Assembly (NCBI GenBank): GCA_937991555.1
Contig: CALKHU010000144.1
Span: forward strand, 1-10,220
DNA from: an uncultured Caulobacter sp.
GTDB taxonomy: Bacteria > Pseudomonadota > Alphaproteobacteria > Caulobacterales > Caulobacteraceae
Direction: 5' to 3'
Length of the DNA stretch: 10,220 nucleotides
The translations under genes and the position numbers were made by a program. Below are positions 1-5,499 of this stretch, one piece after another. Each line of letters opens with the position of its first letter. The stretch's first letter is position 1. Below the pieces are notes generated by a model. That model was given only the letters and a program-made list of their open reading frames with translations. It was not told the origin of the DNA and ran no database searches.

Positions 1-670
1 CGACCCGCGACCCGTCCCAGGTCTCGAGCATCGCCTGCAGGCATTCGACCAGGAATCGGGCCCGGTTCTCGATCGAGCCGCCGTAGGCGTCGGTCCGTTT
101 GTTGGTCATGTCGCGCAGGAAGGCGTCGACCAGGTAGCTGTGGGCGGCGTGCAGTTCGACGCCGTCGAAGCCGGCCGCCTTGGCGCGGACGGCGGCTTGG
201 CGGAACTGGTCGACGATGGCCGGGATCTCTTCCAGCGTCAGGGCGCGCGCTTCCTCATAGTCGGCGAAGCCCTTCTCGACGAACATCTGGCCGGGCTGTT
301 TCATCGCCGTCGGCGCGACCGGCGCCTTGCCGTTGAGGTCGAGGGAGGAGTGGCTCAGGCGCCCGGCGTGCCACAGCTGGCTGAAGATCAGGCCGCCCCT
401 GGCGTGCACCGCGTCGGTGACCTGCTTCCAGCCCTCGATCTGGTCGTCGCTCCACAGGCCGGGGCAGTAGGCGCCGCCGCGGCCGACGCCGTCGACGGCG
501 GTCGCCTCGGTGATCAGCAGTCCGGCCGAGGCCCGCTGGGCGTAATAGGTCGCCTGCAGTTCGCCGACCCTGCCCGCCATGTCCGCCCGCGTCCGCGTCA
601 GCGGCGACAGCGCAATGCGGTTCTGCAGCGTCAGGCCGTTGGCCTCGAAGGGGTCGAACAGGTCGGTCAT
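1..670 (-). CDS. Old Yellow Enzyme-family NADH:flavin oxidoreductase, N-terminal 223 residues (partial)
   Basis: An FMN-dependent ene-reductase of the NemA/PETN-reductase/OYE type: family members use NAD(P)H to reduce activated C=C bonds or nitro compounds in the cytoplasm. Visible in order: the start of the TIM barrel with NRIALSPLTRTRAD (18-30), YYAQRASAGLLITEATAV (42-59), FSQLWHAGR (96-104), then ELHAAHSYL (172-180) and RTDAYGGSIENRAR (192-205). His174, His177 and Tyr179 have the same spacing as the His-His-Tyr active site of PETN reductase, so this is the His/His rather than His/Asn subtype. ATG at 670 is chosen because GGAG lies about eight bases upstream on the minus strand and the family N-terminus (LFDPFEANGLTLQNRI) starts right there. 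Roughly 140 further C-terminal residues should lie beyond the left edge. It follows aspC on the same strand, but 297 bases with hairpins separate them, so it is probably a separate unit. The physiological substrate cannot be told from sequence. Confidence 0.93.
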   Translation of the reverse strand, partial: MTDLFDPFEANGLTLQNRIALSPLTRTRADMAGRVGELQATYYAQRASAGLLITEATAVDGVGRGGAYCPGLWSDDQIEGWKQVTDAVHARGGLIFSQLWHAGRLSHSSLDLNGKAPVAPTAMKQPGQMFVEKGFADYEEARALTLEEIPAIVDQFRQAAVRAKAAGFDGVELHAAHSYLVDAFLRDMTNKRTDAYGGSIENRARFLVECLQAMLETWDGSRV

Positions 671-795
671 GGCGCGCTCCCGGAGCTCTCTCGTTTTCGG
701 GAGGCTGGCGCGGCTTACGGCGGGACAGGCAAGGGGGATTTTGCGCACCCCGATCGAGCGTCTCCCTGCAGCGAGGAGCCATCTCCCCAAAAGCT

Positions 796-827
796 CCGCT
801 CATCCTCGCTTCCGCTAGGATGAGCGG
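796..827. repeat. 11-bp perfect inverted repeat with 10-base loop
   Basis: CCGCTCATCCT (796-806) pairs perfectly with AGGATGAGCGG (817-827). Neither side has a T-run, so it is a poor intrinsic terminator. The wording CGCTCATCC...GGATGAGCG resembles short dispersed hairpin repeats that I remember from alphaproteobacterial intergenic regions. It sits upstream of the flavin oxidoreductase gene, where it could also shape that gene's promoter or mRNA 5' end. Confidence 0.7.
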
Positions 828-865
828 GGAAATGGGGGCATGCGCAAGTCTGCAACTCGCGCAGG

Positions 866-900
866 TGGGTAGGTCCGCAACGGGTCGAAAGCGGAAGTTC
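866..900. repeat. Probable fragment of a dispersed alphaproteobacterial intergenic repeat
   Basis: The stretch contains GGTCCGCAACGGGTCGAAAG followed by CGGAAGTTC, with a small dyad TCCGC (874-878) / GCGGA (891-895). On the complementary strand this reads like the motif CTTTCGACCC-RTTGCGGAC, which I recall as a widespread non-coding repeat in alphaproteobacterial genomes that is often mis-annotated as small hypothetical proteins. The family assignment is from memory. Only the dyad is directly visible. Confidence 0.35.
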
Positions 901-915
901 GCGACCCGGCGCCAG

Positions 916-948
916 CCGTCATTCTGGGCACCAGGCCCAGGATGACGG
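916..948. repeat. Strong 14-bp hairpin between aspC and the oxidoreductase gene
   Basis: CCGTCATTCTGGGC (916-929) pairs with GCCCAGGATGACGG (935-948), with one T-G wobble and a five-base loop. It begins 20 bases beyond the aspC stop codon, so it is well placed to end or protect the aspC transcript. No T-tract follows in either direction, which argues against a textbook intrinsic terminator. The GTCATTCTGGG...CCCAGGATGAC wording resembles a common dispersed repeat of alphaproteobacteria (recollection), which may act as a 3' mRNA stabiliser. Confidence 0.7.
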
Positions 949-967
949 TCGTGGTGGAAGCTGACCC

Positions 968-2170
<1,203 letters not shown>

Positions 2171-2357
2171 GGCGTTCAGGGCTCCCCGGACGTGGATGGC
2201 TGTCTGGATTGCCGGGCGTCTTACGCGCGACTCTGCTGCGGCGCAACGAAAGCGGGGCGCAAAGGCTTGGGGAGGTGTTTCGCCGGGGTTATGGCCGCGC
2301 GTTGCAGGCCCCGGCCGGGCAGGCCCCGGGTGAAGCCATTTCTCCGCCTGCGGCGTT

Positions 2358-2376
2358 CCTCCGCGGAGGCAGGAGG
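2358..2376 (+). promoter_or_regulatory. Ribosome binding site of the GTG-started DedA gene, preceded by a palindrome
   Basis: AGGAGG (2371-2376) lies eight bases before the GTG at 2385 and decides that start. Directly before it is the 12-bp perfect palindrome CCTCCGCGGAGG (2358-2369). Its left half, CCTCC, can pair either with its own right half or with GGAGG of the ribosome binding site, so alternative folding could mask initiation. The palindrome and the AGGAGG are plain; a regulatory role is inference. In the remaining 2171-2357 of this divergent gap I see no convincing promoter, only two copies of GGCGCAA (2240-2246 and 2256-2262). Confidence 0.6.
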
Positions 2377-2384
2377 ACCACGGC

Positions 2385-3179
2385 GTGACATCCATCCCAC
2401 GCGCGTCGCTTGACCCGCTGGCGGCGATAGGCGAGGCCTTCGACAGAATGAAGCGCCTGATCGAATTCATCACCAACATGGACGCCCGCGCGTGGCGGAC
2501 CGTGGCGGTCTCGTTCCTGCTGTTCGGCGGGGTCGGGCTGGTGTTCCTGTTCGCGGCGCCGCTGATGGGCCTGAACGGCGAGCGTACGGTCGAGCAGTGG
2601 CTGGGCGCCGCGCACGGCGTCTGGGCGCTGCCCGTGGCGGTGAGCGCCTTCGCGATCCTGGCCTTCATCGGCGTGCCGCAGTTCGTCCTGATCGCGGCCG
2701 CCGTCGTCGCCTTCGGGCCCTGGACGGGCCTCGTCTACAGCTGGATCGGCACGATGGTGTCGTCGTCGATCGGTTTCTGGCTGGGCCGGCTGTTCGGCGG
2801 GCGGCTTATCCGCGATGTCGCCAGCGAGGGCGTCGCCCGCTTCATGAAGCTGATAGGCCGCAACGGCTTCATGGCCAGCCTGATCGTGCGGCTTGTCCCG
2901 GCCGCGCCCTTCATCGTCGTCAACATGGCCGCCGGCGTGGCCCCGATGCGGTTCACCCATTTCCTCGGCGGCACCGGCATCGGCATCATCCCGAAGATCG
3001 CCCTGACCGCCTTCGCCGGCAATTCGCTGGTCCAGCTGATGAAGGGGGGCGGCCTGCAGCACGTCGTCCTCGTGGCGCTGGCGGCCGCCATCTGGCTCAG
3101 CGGGGCCTGGCTGGCGCGCAAATGGCTGCGCGGACGCGAGGACGCGGCGGCCCTTGAGGATGCGCGGAACCAACCGTAA
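2385..3179 (+). CDS. TVP38/TMEM64 (DedA/VTT-domain) family inner-membrane protein
   Basis: 264 residues, polytopic. After a 37-residue cytoplasmic N-terminus, hydrophobic segments lie near 38-60, 82-110, 114-137, 163-185, 193-213 and 225-244. The VTT/SNARE-associated domain (about 93-215) is recognisable by GVPQFVLIAAAVVAFGPW (96-113), the glycine-rich GFWLGRLFGGRL (130-141), and GRNGFMASLIVRLVP-APFI-VNMAAGV (158-185), the most conserved part of the family. Homologues act as lipid scramblases or undecaprenyl/phospholipid carriers in other bacteria, and DedA-like proteins support membrane homeostasis. Which activity this one has is not shown. GTG is taken as start because of the ideal AGGAGG; the first internal ATG (residue 22) has no comparable site. 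The C-terminus (REDAAALEDARNQP) is a short charged cytoplasmic tail. The downstream sulfatase is 66 bases away and appears to have its own promoter. Confidence 0.88.
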   Translation: MTSIPRASLDPLAAIGEAFDRMKRLIEFITNMDARAWRTVAVSFLLFGGVGLVFLFAAPLMGLNGERTVEQWLGAAHGVWALPVAVSAFAILAFIGVPQFVLIAAAVVAFGPWTGLVYSWIGTMVSSSIGFWLGRLFGGRLIRDVASEGVARFMKLIGRNGFMASLIVRLVPAAPFIVVNMAAGVAPMRFTHFLGGTGIGIIPKIALTAFAGNSLVQLMKGGGLQHVVLVALAAAIWLSGAWLARKWLRGREDAAALEDARNQP

Positions 3180-3201
3180 CTCTGGTTACATTTCTTGGTC
3201 C
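3166..3201 (+). terminator. Possible weak stem-loop terminator at the end of the DedA-type gene
   Basis: GTAAC (3176-3180) pairs with GTTAC (3185-3189) around the loop TCTG, overlaps the TAA stop, and is followed by the T-rich ATTTCTT. An outer helix GGAACCAA (3166-3173) / TTGGTCC (3195-3201), with one bulge, can extend it. The inner stem is only five base pairs, so efficiency would be low. Confidence 0.35.
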
Positions 3202-3217
3202 GTACCCCCGCTAGCCT
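3195..3217 (+). promoter_or_regulatory. Possible promoter of the alkyl-sulfatase gene
   Basis: TTGGTCC (3195-3201) and GCTAGCCT (3210-3217) resemble the Caulobacter housekeeping elements TTGACGS and GCTANAWC, but the eight-base spacer is shorter than the usual 10-14. The -10-like box with GCTA is the better half. Transcription starting near 3224 would give a short leader that still contains the AGGGGGA ribosome binding site at 3234-3240. Confidence 0.3.
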
Positions 3218-3245
3218 GTCGTCAGAACAGACCAGGGGGAACTCC

Positions 3246-5195
3246 ATGCGCGTCTCGCTCACGCTCGCCGCCGCACTTCTGACGCTGGGCGCGCCGGCCT
3301 TCGCTGCGGAGGCGCCGTCGCCGGCCACTCTGAAGGCGCAGGCCGCGCTGGAGCGGAGCCTGCCGTTCGAGGACCGCCAGGACTTCGAGTTCGCCGCCCG
3401 CGGCTACATCGGCACCCTGGCCGACCCGGTCATCCGCCGCGCCGACGGCGGCGTCGCCTGGGACCTGACAGCCTACGACTTCACCAAGGGCGAGCGGCCG
3501 GCGACGGTGAATCCGAGCCTGTGGCGTCACAACCAGCTGATGGCCCTCAGCGGCCTGTTCCAGGTGTCGGACCGGATCTGGCAGGTGAGGGGCTTCGACG
3601 CCGCCAACGCCACCTTCATCCAGGGCGACACCGGCTGGATCGTCATCGATCCGCTGACCACGGCCGAGACCGCCGCCGCCGCGCTGCGGCTGGCCAACGA
3701 GAAACTCGGCGCCCGGCCGGTGGTGGCGATCATCTACACCCACAGCCACGCCGACCATTTCGGCGGGGTCAAGGGCATGGTCAGCCAGGCCGACGTCGAC
3801 GCCGGCAAGGTCCAGGTCATCGCGCCGGAAGGCTTCCTCGAGGAGGCTGTGGCCGAGAATGTCATCGCCGGCACGGCCATGAGCCGGCGGGCGGTCTTCC
3901 AGTTCGGCCAGAATCTCGAGCCTGGCCCGGAAGGTCAGATGGGCGTCGGCATCGGCAAGGCCATCGCCAAGGGATCGGTCACCCTGATCGCCCCGACCCG
4001 GAGCATCCGCGAAACCGGGGAGGCCCTCACGGTCGACGGCGTCCGCATCGAGTTCCAGGTGACGCCGGGGACCGAGGCGCCAGCGGAGATGAATCTCTAC
4101 TTCCCGGACTGGAAGGTTCTCGACATGGCCGAGAACGCCAACGCGACGATGCACAATGTGCTGACGCCGCGCGGGGCGCTGGTCCGCGACGCCAAGGCCT
4201 GGGCGGACTATCTGTCGGAGTCGCGCCGGCTGTACGGCGACCGCGCGGAGATCATGATCACCAGCCATGGCTGGCCGCGCTTCGGCGGGGCGGTGGTGCG
4301 GTCCTTCCTCGAGGATCACCGCGACGCCTACAAGTTCCTGCACGACCAGACGGTCCGGCTGATGAACCGCGGCCTGACCGGGCCGGAGATCGCCAATCGC
4401 CTGGAGCTGCCGCCGGCGCTGGCCAACGCCTGGTTCAACCGTGGCTACTACGGCACGATGAGCTTCAACAGCCGCGCGGTCTACCAGCGCTACATGGGCT
4501 GGTACGACGCCAACCCGGTGAACCTGGCGGTGCTCGAGCCCGCCGACCAGGCGGGCCGCTACGTGGAGGCCATGGGCGGCGCGGCCAAGGTCAGGGCGCT
4601 GGCCCAGGCCGCGCACGACAAGGGCGACTATCGGTGGGCCGCGACCCTGCTGAACAATGTGGTGCTGGCCGATCCGACGGACCGCGCGGCGCGCGAGGCG
4701 CTGGCCGGCGCGTACGACCAGATGGGTTGGCAGGCCGAAAGCGCCATCTGGCGGAACATGTACCTGACCGGCGCCCAGGAGCTGCGGGCGAACGGGCCGG
4801 TCACGCCGCAGGTCAGCGTCGGCTCGGCCGACATGGTCGCCAACCTGCCCAGTCCGATGATCTTCGACCTGCTGGCGATCCGGCTGGATCCGGAGAAGGT
4901 CGGCAAGGCCAGCCTGTCGGTGGTGTTCGTGTTCCCCGACCGCAACGAGCGGTACCTGGTGCGCGTCCACAACCAGGTGCTCACGGCAGAGCCCGCCGCC
5001 GAGGGCGCGAAGGCCGATGCGACCTTCACGGTCGCGCGCGGCCTGTTCCTGCAGTCGCTGCTCACCGGCCAGTCGCTGGCCGGCAAGGTGGCGTCCGGCG
5101 AGGCGAAGGTGGAGGGCAATCCGTTCGCGCTGATGAAGCTGACCAGCTGGTTCGACAAGCCGGCGGGCGACTTCCCGATCGTCACCCGGCCATAA
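3246..5195 (+). CDS. Secreted metallo-beta-lactamase-fold alkyl sulfatase (SdsA1/YjcS type)
   Basis: 649 residues. Family members hydrolyse primary alkyl sulfates such as dodecyl sulfate, freeing the alcohol and sulfate for growth. A Sec-type signal peptide is clear: MRVSLTLAAALLTLGAPAFA followed by AEAPS, with cleavage after residue 20 or 21, so the enzyme is periplasmic. The catalytic MBL domain spans about 90-385: the metal motif THSHADHFGG gives His166, His168, Asp170 and His171, then Glu277 (PGTEAPAEM), Glu296 (MAENANATMHN) and His341 (TSHGWPRFG). These match the seven binuclear zinc ligands of Pseudomonas SdsA1 at a constant offset of three residues. An all-helical dimerisation domain (about 385-525) and an SCP2-like C-terminal domain (about 530-645) complete the family layout. 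The ATG at 3246 is preferred over an upstream in-frame ATG because AGGGGGA lies five bases before it and the signal peptide starts there. It is flanked by unrelated genes, so its inducer is unknown. Confidence 0.9.
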   Translation: MRVSLTLAAALLTLGAPAFAAEAPSPATLKAQAALERSLPFEDRQDFEFAARGYIGTLADPVIRRADGGVAWDLTAYDFTKGERPATVNPSLWRHNQLMALSGLFQVSDRIWQVRGFDAANATFIQGDTGWIVIDPLTTAETAAAALRLANEKLGARPVVAIIYTHSHADHFGGVKGMVSQADVDAGKVQVIAPEGFLEEAVAENVIAGTAMSRRAVFQFGQNLEPGPEGQMGVGIGKAIAKGSVTLIAPTRSIRETGEALTVDGVRIEFQVTPGTEAPAEMNLYFPDWKVLDMAENANATMHNVLTPRGALVRDAKAWADYLSESRRLYGDRAEIMITSHGWPRFGGAVVRSFLEDHRDAYKFLHDQTVRLMNRGLTGPEIANRLELPPALANAWFNRGYYGTMSFNSRAVYQRYMGWYDANPVNLAVLEPADQAGRYVEAMGGAAKVRALAQAAHDKGDYRWAATLLNNVVLADPTDRAAREALAGAYDQMGWQAESAIWRNMYLTGAQELRANGPVTPQVSVGSADMVANLPSPMIFDLLAIRLDPEKVGKASLSVVFVFPDRNERYLVRVHNQVLTAEPAAEGAKADATFTVARGLFLQSLLTGQSLAGKVASGEAKVEGNPFALMKLTSWFDKPAGDFPIVTRP

Positions 5196-5258
5196 CCCGG
5201 TGCGGATTGGCGCGCCGGGGCGGCGAAGGCGCATGGACGTCCTCGCCGCGACGGGCGG

Positions 5259-5274
5259 GGCGCAACTTCTTGCC
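5259..5274. promoter_or_regulatory. Imperfect upstream copy of the leuA-promoter dyad
   Basis: GGCGCAA-CTTC-TTGCC contains the half-sites CGCAA and TTGC found in the perfect dyad at 5302-5318. The CGCAA elements begin 42 bases apart, about four helical turns, which would put two bound proteins on the same DNA face. It may be a secondary operator, or chance in GC-rich DNA. The rest of 5196-5300 shows only a weak CCCGG/CCGGG dyad and nothing gene-like. Confidence 0.3.
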
Positions 5275-5301
5275 TGAGTTTGCCTGCGACGGCCTTCACG
5301 G

Positions 5302-5318
5302 GCGCAAGACTCTTGCGC
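5302..5318. promoter_or_regulatory. 17-bp perfect dyad over the -35 region of the leuA promoter, candidate operator
   Basis: GCGCAAGA (5302-5309), one central C, and TCTTGCGC (5311-5318) form a perfect dyad. With a single-base centre it cannot form a normal RNA hairpin, which points to a DNA site for a dimeric regulator. Its right half coincides with the TTGCGC used as the -35 element, so a bound protein would block polymerase. No regulator gene is in the window and I do not recognise the motif. Confidence 0.5.
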
Positions 5319-5339
5319 AGACGGGGCCGATTCTGTATC
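5313..5339 (+). promoter_or_regulatory. Predicted housekeeping promoter of the leuL-leuA unit
   Basis: TTGCGCA (5313-5319), 12 bases, then TCTGTATC (5332-5339) fit the Caulobacter sigma-73 pattern TTGACGS-N10-14-GCTANAWC moderately well. The start of transcription would fall near 5345, only a few bases before the leader-peptide ATG at 5349. A GANTC site (GATTC, 5329-5333), the CcrM methylation target in this group, overlaps the -10 element. Confidence 0.4.
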
Positions 5340-5348
5340 CAACGCGGC

Positions 5349-5420
5349 ATGCAACGCGCGCAAACCAGCCTGCGTCTTCTTCTTACCCTGGGGCTTAGCC
5401 GCCCCTGGGCGACCGCCTAG
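5349..5420 (+). CDS. leuL: Leucine-rich leader peptide of leuA (23 residues), attenuation sensor
   Basis: A 23-codon frame, ATG at 5349 and TAG at 5418, whose core reads LRLLLTLGL: six leucines at residues 8, 10, 11, 12, 14 and 16. The codons are CTG, CTT, CTT, CTT, CTG, CTT. CTT is rare in this GC-rich DNA, while the adjacent leuA uses almost only CTG and CTC. A run of rare codons for the end product just upstream of the first committed enzyme is the hallmark of ribosome-mediated attenuation: translation stalls when charged leucyl-tRNA is scarce. No Shine-Dalgarno sequence precedes the ATG, and the predicted transcript starts within about five bases of it, so translation is probably leaderless, as reported for the Sinorhizobium trp leader peptide. 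The stop codon falls 79 bases before leuA, inside the array of alternative hairpins. The peptide itself is not expected to have a function. Assignment rests on composition, position and RNA layout; the symbol is by analogy with enterobacterial leuL. Confidence 0.8.
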   Translation: MQRAQTSLRLLLTLGLSRPWATA

Positions 5421-5475
5421 TCGCGCGCTGTCGCGACCGGGGCGCTCAGGGGCTTTGACGACCGCCTGATCCCCG
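5401..5475 (+). promoter_or_regulatory. leuA attenuator: mutually exclusive hairpins
   Basis: Helix P pairs GCCCCTGGGCG (5401-5411) with CGCTCAGGGGC (5443-5453), 11 bp with one G-U. Helix Q pairs CGGGG and TCAGG (5438-5442, 5446-5450) with CCTGA and CCCCG (5465-5469, 5471-5475). P and Q share 5443-5450 and cannot coexist. Small local stems (5409-5413/5420-5424 and 5420-5425/5432-5437) may act as pause hairpins. A ribosome stalled on the Leu codons (5370-5396) leaves 5401-5411 free, so P forms and Q is prevented. A ribosome that reaches the stop at 5418 covers the left arm of P, so Q can form. This makes P the antiterminator and Q the repressive structure. Q is not followed by a U-tract, so termination may be weak or Rho-assisted, or the control may act on leuA translation. 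Confidence 0.6.
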
Positions 5476-5485
5476 AGACCGCGAC

Positions 5486-5499
5486 GAAAGCTGACTTTC
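5486..5499 (+). promoter_or_regulatory. Small hairpin abutting the leuA start codon
   Basis: GAAAG (5486-5490) pairs with CTTTC (5495-5499) around CTGA, and the ATG of leuA begins at the next base. The only ribosome-binding-like purines before leuA are in the left arm. AAAGC (5487-5491) can instead pair with GCTTT (5452-5456) in the attenuator, linking the two elements. Weak stems; a role in translation control is inference. Confidence 0.35.

Noticed and set aside
2171..2668. N-terminal extension of aspC to an ATG at 2668
   Set aside because: The extension would overlap the DedA gene in antisense, shows no family similarity, and the normal start at 2170 has a Shine-Dalgarno sequence and the correct family N-terminus.
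5196..5219. Terminator behind the alkyl sulfatase (CCCGG/CCGGG dyad)
   Set aside because: Five-bp stem, 14-base loop and no T-tract; not enough to call.
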